Source of the DNA: Coptis chinensis
Taxonomy: Eukaryota > Streptophyta > Magnoliopsida > Ranunculales > Ranunculaceae
Length of the DNA stretch: 64,000 nucleotides
Reading direction: 5' to 3'
Assembly (NCBI GenBank): GCA_015680905.1
Contig: CM027382.1
Location: forward strand, 10,265,501-10,329,500
The stretch's first letter is position 1. Every line of letters starts with the position of its first letter. The notes under the pieces were generated by a model. The model ran no database searches. It saw only the letters and a program-made list of their open reading frames with translations, and had not been told where the DNA came from. Position numbers and translations under genes: made by a program. Positions 22,101-33,943 of the stretch are shown here, one piece after another.

Positions 22101-23385
22101 TTTCTGCTAGTTGTCTATGATATATCATGTATGCAAGTCATGTATCAATTGTTTCTTCAGGAGCAATGCGGGCAAGAGTCTTCTTTTTCGGATGAGTATC
22201 CACCCGGTTTTGGACCTGCCAAGAAGTGCTCAATTATCCCAGTCCAATTGTCTTCCATCTTGAAATCTGAGTCCTGTCATCCGGGAGGCGTCTGCTTTTC
22301 TGTGACCCGTCAAGTTAATGAGAATATCACAGAAATCAAAGAGAGTGTAGAAAATGCACTACATTTGTCAGTGCATTCATCAGTATCGGAATACTTCAAG
22401 AGCTTAGTAGATGGAGAAGTTATGAGCTTAACTGATTCTGCGTTAGGAAATAACACAAATGAGGTAAGACACTTAAATAGTTAAAAGATAATTCATCGTG
22501 GCGTCTCTTGGACTTTTAAAGTGTTAACTGGAGGACTGTATTGCATTCATTTGCATCCTTATTTTTAACGTTTTGATTTTGATGGATTACTGAATTGAAA
22601 TGGTGACCCTTTTCGTAATTCATTTTTCCCCTTCAGGGTGACAATTGTACCTTGAAGTCTTCCCTTCAGAAAAGTGCTCATGATTCTCATGATGAATCTG
22701 CTGCTGGATCTTCAAAAAGCAGTTCTCTCGGAAATATCCAAACTGGTACAGGGACTCTGGGACCTGTTCTACACACCAGTGGTTCTCCATTGGAAGGCTC
22801 TCGATTAACTCATACTGTTAGTGCTTTTGAAAGATTAGGGTTGCCTATAGCTGTTGTGGACAGTGGCAAAGTGTCTGGTGAACCACCACCCCCAGGGACC
22901 GAGGACAGCTTTATACCTGCTTTATCATCTCAGAATGTCAGCTTACAATTGTCGAATTCAGACAACTATATGCCCAAGATGAATGGATTTGTTTCCCTGG
23001 CAATATGTCGGCAAAAGTTGCATGATGTTGTGCTTAAAGAGTGGAAATCTTTCTTTACCAATGATGCTCTTCGTAGTTGTTACCGTACAGCTTTGAAAAA
23101 ACAAAATGGTCCCGAGGTATTACTTATAGATACCCTTTCCTCCCTTTCCTCTGCGTTGTTGTTTTCTCGCTTGCTTTTAGACTGTTGTGCTTATGCGTTT
23201 GTTTCAGGAAAGAGCAGTCAAAACTGGTAAAAGAAAAACCAAGGCTCCCACTAAACCAAAAAAGCGTAGAGACAGATCACAGAACTGTAACAGTTTAGTA
23301 TTAAAGTCTGCTGCATTGAAAAAGCAATGCCCCAAGGTATTGCATATGGATCCACCCCTTTTCCATTTTAATTTTCTTATATAAG

Positions 23386-23447
<62 letters not shown>

Positions 23448-26400
23448 TTTAAATTTACAGTTCTTCTGCTTGCCTGCCTTGTTACAACAGTTTGGCATAT
23501 GATGCTAATGTTATAAATAAGGCATGTAATTGCAGATTTTTAAACGTGACTGCATTTATTTCAGGAACGGGTAGTTGAAACTGGTAAACAGAAGCCCAAG
23601 GAATCTCCTGCTGTACTAGAAAAGCTGAGAGTCGGATCAAAGAATTTCAACAATGCAGGAGTATCTCGAGTTATTGGGAAACACACTTCTCTTCAAAAGA
23701 AAAAGTCAGCACGGAAGAAGTTAGGATCATTGTCAGAGTGTATGGCTCTAAAAGATACCAGGATCCCGGGTCAGGGAGTGGTACGAAAGCAGCCCTTTTC
23801 TGGGGTAGGGTCTGAAGCAGTGGAGCTGGAAAATGTCAATGTGAACTCTTTAGTCGAGGGTACAGTTAAAGATAAGGCTCCTCCTTTGATAGACAATGCA
23901 AATGTTGAGCCCATTATTGAAAATAGATTACTCAATGATTCCTCGTGCTCAATAAAGACAGCTGCTGATCCATTAGAAGAGAGTGCATGTGTTATTCAAA
24001 GTACGCTCTTATTCTACCTCTATGTTTGCACTTGCTTTGGTTACAGAGTTGCAGCAATCTAAATGACCTAGGTAGTAAATGCACATTGTGTGATTAATTG
24101 ACTCATGATTTTGTAATGCAGGTAGTGTTGAAGATGATGTTTCATGTAATGTTGAAGGTTTCTTGAAAGAACTTCCGCTGATAGACAATGCAATTTTGGA
24201 GCCTGCTGCTGAAAATAGATTGGCCGATGATTTCTCGTGCGTCTTGAATACAACTGCTGATCTGCCAAAAGAGATTGGACATGTTATTCAAAGTATGTTC
24301 TTGTTTTGCCTCTATTTGACTTACTTTTGTTAGAGTTATAACAACCTAAAGTAGTTAATTCCTTTACTCATAATTTTGTAATGCAGGTAGTGATGCAGGT
24401 AGTGTTGAGTTCATAATAGATGATGTAACATGTAATGTCGAAGGTTCTCCAGCTGCAGCACCTGGTTTGAATGACAAGGATAATTCTGTGAATAGCAATG
24501 GCTCCTTCATCAAACTTCTCCAGATAAATGCTGTAGACAACTGCTCCAGTTCAATTCGGAATTGTATGTATTGCCTTGCTTTCTATCTCTGTGTCCTCCC
24601 ACCCTTTAACAAACACACACCACAAAACTCATAACATCAGCTCCTTGATGATTATTAGGTAGTTCTATTGCTCAGATTACGTTAGTTATCTTCAACTCTT
24701 TCTTGTATGTAGCAGCTAAGAAATCCCGTCTGAAGCGGAAATTCTCAAGAAATGACCTACCAACTGGTCGTCCTGAGAAAGTTTTGAAATTGACTAGTCG
24801 CAATGCCGCTAAGAAATCAAAGGGTAAACAATTAGCATTGAAGAAGGTCAAGTCCACTAAATCTAAGAAACCAGATTCTTGCCCCGAGTCTGATGGGTGT
24901 GCTCGCTGTTCCATCAGTGGCTGGGATTGGCGTAAGTGGTCACTGAACGCCAGTCCTGCTGATAGAGCTCGTGCTAGAGGAGCTCCGTCTACTCCAAATA
25001 GATACTCACGCTACGTTAATACATCTCACGTTTCAAATGCAAAGGGTCTCACAGCCAGAACAAACAGGGTAAAGTTTCGAAATCTTCTTGCTGCTGCAGA
25101 GGGTGCTGATCTATTAAAAGTTACCCAGTTGAAGGTAAGGAAAACCTTGTATTGGGTCAGATGGTGTTTATTTCTTTGGTTGGGTTCTCAATTTATGGCT
25201 TCCTTTCAGGCAAGAAAAAAGCGTTTACGTTTTCAACGGAGCAAGATACATGACTGGGGTCTTGTTGCTCTTGAGCCAATTGAAGCAGAGGATTTTGTGA
25301 TTGAATACGTTGGACAACTTATTCGTCCTCGGGTAATTTGAATTCAATTTTTACCATATAAACAGACTTAACACAAGAGCCCACCGTTATAGGGTCATAT
25401 GTGATTGTGGATTGCAACCATTTTCTTCTTGTACTTAATTTTTCTATGTTTATTACACTTGAATTCTTATGGATTTATATGGATTCCACAGATATCAGAT
25501 ATTCGTGAGCGTGAATATGAAAAGATGGGGATTGGAAGCAGTTACCTTTTCAGACTGGATGATGGCTATGTGGTAATCAAAGAAGTGAACTTGTTTAATG
25601 TTTCATTTATTGACTGCTGATGTGTTAGTCACTAATTTGAGTCTCGTTCTTTCCTCAAATTATGCATAGAGCATGATTCACCTCCAGCTATGTGTATGAT
25701 AGTTTGTGCCGCTCTGTTTGTATCTTGTTACACACCTTAAATTAATTCCATCAAGTAAATGTAATTGTAATAAGGGTATACTTTTTGACATCCAAATGCA
25801 TTGATGGAGTAAACGAGCTATGCTGACATCAAATCACTCGTCTTTTTTAACAGCAATTGGTATAGTGGTTGTTTGTTAGTGTTACTCAAATGTGAATCCC
25901 AGGTTTTTGTTCAACCCTCGCTAGAACGTAACGGTTACTTTGTACGTTACTTGACCTGCTCTTTCCTAGGGACAACTTTATTCTTACTCATGCTTTCCTT
26001 TTCCTAGCCTGCCTCTAATTTAAAAAAAAACCAGCTTGCTTCTCAGTGACTCATCTGTTACTTTCTAATATAGCTTTTTTGTTTTGGAGTTCGGTAGAGT
26101 TTCAATGCCTGAAATATGTTGGGCGCATATGTTTGGTATATGTCGTGAATCAAGGAAGTGTGTCTGACCAGCAGTCCCAGTAAAGCGTCGTTCCTATTCG
26201 TTTCAGTTTTTTTGTCAAACAAGATTCTACTTTTGTAGAACTTTAGATAGAATTGTCATTGACAGAAATGTTTGATTTTAGTTTAGTTGTCAACTAGCGA
26301 TTTATTTAGATTGCCCCCATGATCGGTTTTTGTTTTTCTTTTATTTAACTGTTAATCCCAACTTAGCTGCCATGTCATTTATGTGCTTTAAATAATGGGA

Positions 26401-28183
26401 TAACATCTCAATGGCATGTGGGTTTTCACCAGGAATGTAATAATGTGCATTGACCTGTCTACAATAGTCTTATGTCGTATGTTTTTGACATGTTATGGTA
26501 TTCTTCATTCTTGTCAGTAAACTGGCATCCTTCCCTGAGTATTTACGTAGTTGTGTTTTCATTGCAGGTGGATGCTACAAAGCGCGGTGGAATAGCGAGA
26601 TTTATAAACCACTCATGTGAGGTATCCACACAAATTTATTTAGCGATTTCTTGTTAACAAAAAGTGGATTGTTCAGCTAATTATTAGTTAGTGTTTCTGT
26701 TATTAACATTTCTTCTGTATATTTTTAATTTCCTTGCAGCCTAACTGCTATACCAAGGTTATCTCTGTTGAGGGTCAGAAAAAGATTTTCATATATGCGA
26801 AACGGCAGATATTTGCTGGTGAAGAAATAACTTACAATTACAAATTCCCCCTGGAGGAGGAAAAGATTCCTTGTAACTGTGGCTCTAAGAGGTATAATTT
26901 TTTTTTTTTATCCTTTGGTTTTTACTCATGATCCCCAGTAATATGCTATCTGTTAAGCGACTAAGTCAATTTAATAATAGTTGTGCATGTAGGAAATTCT
27001 TTTCAAATTAAATTGGTTGTTGAATATGCTGATACTTGCAAACATTAGGGGATAATCCTTCGGCATGCTTTTTTTCTTTTAAGACATCAGCATTGGAATT
27101 ACTCTGAGAGCTTGTGATAAGAGTTTACTGCATTTGGAACATCTTATCACCAACGATAAGTGTCACTCTTGTTCCTTTAAATTCCCACGAATGCAAAAAA
27201 TATTCAATTCTAACGTGTTGTTTGCAGCAGGCAAGGATTGCAATTTAATTACTTTAAATGCCTGAGGTATAGTCAAATAAGAAAGTTGAAACCATTGACT
27301 TTAAAATAAAAGATCTCACAAGTGCATGATACATTGAACACTTATCTTTCCCTCTGTCTATTTAGAGAATTGCTAGCGTCCTGTCCCTTTATGGAGGTCC
27401 GACCCTTCTAATCTGGTAGAAACAAAAAATACTTACCTGCTGACCTATTTCGGAAGATCTATATTGATTCATAACAAAGTTACAATTTAGTGAGTTGACT
27501 CACTTTCTTCTCTAACCCATCTTTTGCTCATCTACCCTACCGCCACCATCACTGCCTCCAACTTCCACCGCCTGCTCTAAACTCATTTGAGCAGTCATTT
27601 CTGTCTTTACGATTAATAATTCTTTTCTATCATGTTAAATCCGTGATTCAATGTCTACAAAAATGAAAAATCCCAACATTAGGTGAGAGAACACAACATG
27701 AAATATTCCAACATAAAAGATGTACTTAAAGATTCGTGTTCAAAACAAGAACCAATGAATTTGAACCTGAAATATTAGATAAGAACTAAAGCTCTATGCA
27801 TTTGTGATTTTGCAACATGGTCCTAACCAAAAATATTCATAATGGTTGAAAAATATAATAGTCCAAAAGAAATTCAATTGATTGTAGCTCCTCAAGTTAA
27901 TGTCAATTAAGCATGTGGCTAGAGGTGGTGGTATTTTGAGAGAGTAAAAAGTGTGGGGAGAAGAAGTAGAAAGGAAGAAGAGAGAGAAAGGGTGTGCAAA
28001 TGGGAGATGTAACTGTTCTTACCATTATCTAGTTACCTATTTTTGTTTCTAAAGAGGTAGAATGGTCCTACCCCCTTAAAGGGGCAAGACTCTAGCAATT
28101 CTCGTCTATTTATAGTGAATTAATATTTTATTTTATTTTATTTTTCTGTTTTTTGTGCCAGGTGTCGTGGATCTATGAACTAA
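19200..28183 (+). CDS. ATXR7: ATXR7-like histone H3 lysine methyltransferase (SET1 class)
   Basis: Eighteen exons join with GT-AG introns into one 1,482-aa frame: 19200-19381, 19806-20553, 20703-20819, 20969-21291, 21422-21602, 21712-22062, 22161-22463, 22637-23116, 23208-23336, 23565-24000, 24122-24292, 24387-24563, 24716-25134, 25210-25332, 25492-25572, 26568-26621, 26740-26891, 28162-28183. Domains: GYF-like segments near residues 127-165 ([15 protein letters not shown]) and 316-362 ([20 protein letters not shown]); the family signature [16 protein letters not shown] near 1258; and a C-terminal SET domain (residue 1340 on) with [27 protein letters not shown] and post-SET CNCGSKRCRGSMN. Arabidopsis ATXR7 (1,423 aa) methylates H3K4 at FLC and delays flowering. 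All catalytic motifs are present. Exons 5/6, 9/10 and 10/11 look duplicated. Confidence 0.93.
23389..23442. repeat. (CA)n microsatellite in ATXR7 intron 9
   Basis: About 27 uninterrupted CA units lie between exons 9 and 10, far enough from both splice sites not to remove either. Likely length-polymorphic. Confidence 0.95.
24708..24718 (+). promoter_or_regulatory. NAGNAG tandem splice acceptor of ATXR7 exon 13
   Basis: TGTAGCAG precedes exon 13. Splicing after the first AG starts the exon at 24713, after the second at 24716. Both keep the frame (SAKKSRLK or SKKSRLK), so one Ala may be optional. Confidence 0.7.
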
Positions 28184-31100
28184 AATCATCTCGCTCCTTG
28201 GTACTATACTTGTCTGCTTTTCACGTTGACCTCCTTTATGAACCTTTTGTCATCTATTTATTTGTTTCAATAATTTTGCAGACCATTTTTTGTGACCCCC
28301 CTCCTGTACATTTTGCGTAAATGAGGATTGATTGTCTGAGGTAGGTCACACAAGCTCTTTATCCCCCCCTATTATGTTTATATTTTTGTGTCATCTGCTT
28401 CTTTTCCCTGATTTATCCCTCCTATACTTACCTCTACTGTTAGGAGAACTCAGTGTCTGTTCTGATAAAAATGAGATGGTGTTTTCCTTTTCTGATGGAC
28501 AATCTTTATCTGGTAGATGATGTTTCTATTATCGTTCTTGCTGGCATCTAGCATTATATAATTTCATCAAGTTCCCATATTCTTTTAACTGTATGTTCCA
28601 GAACTTAGCTGTTACTGCACAGACAACAGTAAGGAAAATATGGATTTTATCCATTAGTGTTTGGGAATCTTAGAAGTTTGTTGCATCTAGAGTGTTGCAT
28701 GATGCAGGATTAGTTGTGAGTTTCATGATGCATGATTACTATTGCTTACGTGATGTCAATAAACCTGGCAGTGGAGAAAATGCCATCATGCACCTTGATA
28801 TGGTTTGTTGGCCTTTGTAACTGCCAAAGAACTTAGCCAAAGGTATTGGTGTCTTGGTGCCATCTAAGTTGACTTGGGTAAGGCACCCATGCTGGCAATT
28901 TGTTGCATGTAATATGGCTCATGATACAAGCTTAGGCGTGAGTTTAATGAGGCATGTGTGCTATTAAAACGCCTTTGATGTTAATGATGTGATTTGCCGT
29001 ATTTTGAACATGTAATGCGCTTGTAGAAACATTATTATGTATTTTCTGTAGGTTGCCCGTTTTAAAAGAAGCTTGTTATAGTACCGTTGATAAATGTGAC
29101 TTTGTGTGGGAAAAGTTTCACCTTGCACTTTAAAATTGTTTTTGGGCCTTGGCACTTGCCAATGCGTTTATTTTTACCAACACGGGTGTCTTCTCTTGGT
29201 GCCATCTAAGTTGACTTGGGTAAGGAAGACACTCGCCAACTGAATTTTTTTTGTAGTTTTTTAAGCCGGGTTTATATTTCTTTGCTTGTCAATAAAGCTT
29301 TTGACACCATTTGGTTGTACTTTTGTAAATAGTTATGAATTTTTAAAGTTCTTTTATTAATTATAAGTCGTGATCTATTCTTTATTTAATTGTGTTGATA
29401 CTGTTAGAGCTTAGAAGGAACGGTTGTAGAAGCATTAATTTACATTTGTTTAGGCTGACCTTTCAAAAAGATGCGTTGGTGCCTGAGTAGCAGGGTATTG
29501 ACAACATGCTTTCCGGAGGAAGATTTATACTATTCCGGTCATGAAATTTGTGCCTGTCAACTAAAAATCCTAATGAGCTTGGAAATGTTCTTTCTCTGTG
29601 CAATTAGTCTTGTGTGTGTGTGTGTGTGTGTGTAGGCATTGTAGCCAACCTTCCAATTGTTTTCATCGTATTCTTACAAGTGTATATCAAATTTCTACTG
29701 GTTTCTGTGATTTTTGTTAAACATTTCTCTTGGTTGAGGGTTTAAAGGAATGTATAAAGCAGATTCTAACAACAGCTTCCCAAATTATGCCTACATAACA
29801 ATAACATTTCCTACTGAAGGGTAACCCTATTGTTGTACTCGTAATTTTTGAATTTAATACACCAAGGCCGTTTTATTGAATTCCAAAGAAAATCAGAATA
29901 ACAGTCTGAAACGGAAAATGTGGACTAGTCCAGGCATCTATGTTTGTTGCCTATCATCAATAGTTTTCTCAAAATTGTGTTCCTTCAAAAATGTAGGTTT
30001 TGTTCCAATCTGCAATGTTGGTTTTTGGTTTTACTGAATTTCTAATTTCCTTTTGGATGCATCGTTATAATTATAAAAACGGGTGAAAGTAGTGGGGGCT
30101 GCAAACTTGAGTCAGAAGAGTTTTGTGTTTTTATCCTTTTAACCAACCAGAATGTCTTTGTAAGCAGTTCTACATTGCTATTTGTATGGTAGAAAACTAA
30201 GAGATGCCCATATTTTTGGTGTCTCAGGTCCTCCTGATATTCTCACATTGGAGGGCGGCCTGTTAATTGAATTGGCTGTGGTTCAGGTTGAGACTGTACA
30301 TACACATCCAGATCAACATGATGATCGTTATCTTTTGGCAGATGGAAGCTGTCTCCCAGATGCAGATGAGTTTCTCCTCTTAGAACTGTACATAGGTTAA
30401 TTCTTTTCCTTACGTGGAACCTTAGTATTATCCGATATCTGTACAGGCAGTTGCCATTAACATTTATTCAATCAACATATTATCAATAAAATCTACTTTT
30501 TGGATGGTTGGTGTTTTTCAATTGCCGATATGTGTGAGTTGTACATCTTTCTTTTTTACCCTTTGGAACTGTTCAGATATTGTTCGCCATGCAAACTGTA
30601 GTACCATGTGTATGGGTAGTTTCATCAAGGATGAAAGGAGAACAATTTTTTATTAGTTTGTAATTGATGGGCAACAAATGTTGACAATATATGCCTCTTA
30701 ATTTCAGTATAATGACTAGTCCAAGTATGTATGGAGCATCTCATTATTCACATTGTCCCCAATATATATTCTTAGTAACTTCTGCACTAGATGTTCATTT
30801 GGCTGCTGATCAATTGTGATAATACACCTGAGAAGAGTGGCTGGTGCTCCAACCTGTTTTATCAATCATGTCATGCTACAATGGAGATCTTTGTTGGGTG
30901 GTGAAGAAATTCAATGTCCTCATCCATTCCACGAGGGAATTTAAGCGGAAAAGGGAAGAAAAATGCATCATACGCACTGTAATAAGTAATCAGTGTCCAA
31001 TTTGGTGATGAAATGTGTTACTGATTTTTTTTTTGCAATAAATCGAGCGGGACTACGTTTCTGGTTTGAGTGTTAAGGGGGTTGGTTGATGGGTTGGTTC

Positions 31101-32588
31101 ACTTGGTTGGTTTTACAGCAAATTTAAGTACTGAATAATATTGAATGGCTAGAATGTCCTAGTTAGGATTTGTATGATGCCAGTGATTGATCATAATTTA
31201 CCAATTGGTTCAGCCTGGAGCGAGTACAATTTCTTATCAGACAATTTTCATTGGAATTTGTATGCTAATAGTGTAAGATGTTACTTAACAGTGTTTCTGT
31301 TGATTTGCAAAGTTTAGAGAATTGGATTCATTTTGCTTTTTGGCACGCAGGCCTACTTCATTCTGTTGTCTTCTCAATTTCAAGGATGGTCGAGGTGATT
31401 TTCCCACTCTGGTATGTTTGATTATTTTAAATTACTTTTGATCTGAAAAAAATCTTTTAAGTTTTAATACCTCAAAGTTTGCTGGAAATAATACTAATGA
31501 CAAAATGGAAATTTGACAAAACTGATTGGGATCCCCATGTGCGTGAAAATGAGTGTGGAACTTGACATTGTACACAAAAGAGGGGGATCATGTCTCTATC
31601 TTGGCTTTGTACAATGTCTGGTTTCTGATACTAATTTTCGAAAGATCTCCTGTATACAACAAAACAAATGACGATTTGGTGTCACATTCCATGTATGTGT
31701 ATTATGGTTCTTTTCAGCCGAGAGTTATTTCCAGTAATAAAGCTTTTATGCATCAACCCAAGCAAAGTGTGTCCTTGAGAATTGTTTCGCGGGTTGTCAT
31801 ATCTGGTGGTTTGTTACATAAGCTTATATTCGGGCACATAGCTTTGACGCGCAAATGCATCAATTTTCCCCACCCACTTCAAGGAATCTACTTAGGAATA
31901 CAAAAATTCCGATACTGACTTTTAGCCCTTTGAGCAGAAAAGAGTAGGAATGCGGCTATAAGCCGTTTCGTTAAATCCTCAAATTCAATGGTTGATCAAC
32001 AATTAAGTTTGTGCAAATCCATTTCTGCATAGCAGTAACTCTTGCTACCAAGGATAACACTGCACTATTGTATCTTCAATCCTGGTCGAAGCAACATATC
32101 TAAATGTGCAATGATCCGTGCTAATTTGAAAAGAAGCAAGGTAACAAAAAATGGGTAATCCTCAACTGAAAGTTTATAGGGTTGGCAATATACGCCTTCA
32201 ACCACAGGCCCATGATGCTGTGCAGAAATCCCAGCATGGCATGTAAAAACGAATTTTTTTTTTGAACTTTTAGCCAACGGATAAGACAAATTTTTCATTC
32301 ACAGAAAGATCAGCACCACGTTTAATAGTGGTGGAAGTTCCACCAGGTGATATGTGTCAACCGAAATGGACTTTTCTTTACCAGATTTCTGATTTGGGTC
32401 TGGGAAGTGGTGGGGACTACAATTTCAAACATGTGCCGGGCGTAAAGAGTTGGCTATGTTGCTCGCAAAGAGCAATGCATCTGTGGATTGAAATAATCAT
32501 TTGACTCCAGTATTACGGCTATGTAATCTATGTAATCTGAGACGCAAAAGACCTGGTTGTAAAGGTGCTAGGCATTTCCACTCTGAAG
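28184..32588. other. Gene-free region downstream of ATXR7
   Basis: The start presumably holds the ATXR7 3' UTR. A perfect 32-base direct repeat occurs at 28852-28883 and 29193-29224 (containing GCCATCTAAGTTGACTTGGG) within two diverged tandem copies of about 250-340 bases (28690-29240). A TG microsatellite lies at 29611-29634. A frame at 30182-30400 is bounded by splice-like sites but matches nothing I recognise. Confidence 0.6.
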
Positions 32589-32681
32589 ACGACCTTAGCT
32601 CAATAGGAAGAGCGAAGGATTTTAGTTCATCTTTCTGACTGGAAATTCCTTTGGTTGCTGGTTCGAATCCAGCAGGTCGTG
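32589..32681 (+). tRNA. tRNA-Tyr-like gene with intron and UUA anticodon
   Basis: A full cloverleaf can be drawn: a 7-bp acceptor stem (ACGACCT with AGGTCGT), D arm GCTC/GAGC with GG in the loop, anticodon stem AAGGA/TCCTT, and T arm GCTGG-TTCGAAT-CCAGC. Box A (TAGCTCAATAGG) and a perfect box B (GGTTCGAATCC) are present. About 20 intron bases sit after position 37, as in all plant nuclear tRNA-Tyr genes, and the body otherwise follows the plant tRNA-Tyr pattern. The anticodon reads TTA instead of GTA, the 1:72 pair is A-T rather than C-G, and the discriminator is G rather than A. TyrRS identity is therefore damaged. No T-run terminator follows closely, so it is probably a tRNA pseudogene, though an ochre-reading tRNA is conceivable. 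Genomic CCA after the discriminator is probably chance. Confidence 0.72.
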
Positions 32682-32699
32682 CCATGATACATGGATATA

Positions 32700-33943
32700 T
32701 CTGGAGTGGTGGTAGCACTTAGTCACATGAGGTGGTAAGGGTGTTGGATTCGTTAAAATCAGGTCTGGACATTGTTGTTGATTGTGTAGTCTGAAAGGTT
32801 GGACTCAGGCTGAAGCACAACCGTGGATTAAGAGATACCCTCGTCTCAAAAAGTAACCACTTCAAAGGTGAAAAAGTGTTGCACCACGTAGAGATCTGGT
32901 TCATTTTCTAATTGGTGTTGAATATTTAGTTGTTTTGCTTTGGTAGCCAAACTTGTTTCTGTGTGTTTTCCCTCTGGTAACATGGCATCTCACGTGGCTC
33001 CAGAAGTAGAGAAGTTTTCGTGGTCGTTGTCTACACGGAGTTATCTGACACTACATGAGGATTGTGCTTTTTTCTTTGTGCTGCACGAAACATAATCTTG
33101 TTTATTTGGGCATCATATGGTGGTGCTCCATTGGAGCCTCAACAATAAATAACAAAAACAGAACCAACTGACCCATCGCTATAGTAAACTTGTTCATTAT
33201 TTTGGGGACAAGGGGCGGAACGACCTCTCCATCTACTTGCTCACGGCAGATGCCTGCTTCTCAAATAGGGACGAAGTTTGCATGTGGTTCAATTTACTTG
33301 AAGTTGAGCACTGTCAATGCAGTGAAACTAACCTGACCCAATATTTGGGTAAATTGATCATAAGATATTACCATAGCCATGGCCATGGCCATGGCCGGTC
33401 TTATTCGTATCTCGGAACTATGTATGTAATCTGACGGCCCACCTAATTGAGTGTATTTTTTACAACTCCAGTATACTCGACAAAGAATAGGTCTGCCCTG
33501 CCCCTTCGGTATATATCAGGACCACTTAAATATGTGGTCTCTTCATGGTAAGTATTTAGGTTATTATACTGTGCGTTTCTTTAAGAGTTTTGTTGTTTTC
33601 ATCCACAATGGAGGTTAGTTGATTGTTGTTTTCATACAATTACACCTTTCACTTTTGGTGCACAACAAAAAGGATATATTATTCATTCGGGATTTCGGGG
33701 GTTCTTTCTATATATTTATACGATGAAAATGTATCGTACTAGTCTCCTAGAATTTTACCATCGCTACTTTATTTTGGATAGTAGGAATAGTAGGAATAGT
33801 TGGGCAATAATATCATCGCGGGAATTCCGGATCAATTTTTTCGAGTTAATATGCTTTTTATTTTCTCGAAATACACCCAAAAAACTTATGCTTCTAGAAA
33901 TGCTATCATAATAAAAATAAGGCAAAATGAGTACACAATAAAA
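32700..33943. other. Gene-free region
   Basis: I see no gene here. A short CCATGG-rich stretch (CATGGCCATGGCCATGGCC at 33376-33395) is the only local structure. Confidence 0.55.

Noticed and set aside
23204..23443. Minus-strand ORF with a CVCVCV tract
   Set aside because: It is the CA microsatellite within ATXR7 intron 9 read in reverse.
30182..30400. ORF with splice-like ends downstream of ATXR7
   Set aside because: No known domain, and ATXR7 ends naturally at the post-SET stop at 28183; not enough support to call a gene.
32681..32684. Encoded CCA end implying an organelle or bacterial tRNA
   Set aside because: The body follows nuclear plant tRNA-Tyr with an intron after position 37; CCA here is probably chance.
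32497..32718. Minus-strand ORF containing RPAGFEPATKG
   Set aside because: It is the reverse reading of the tRNA-like gene; GFEPAT is the usual artefact of the GGTTCGAATCC box B.
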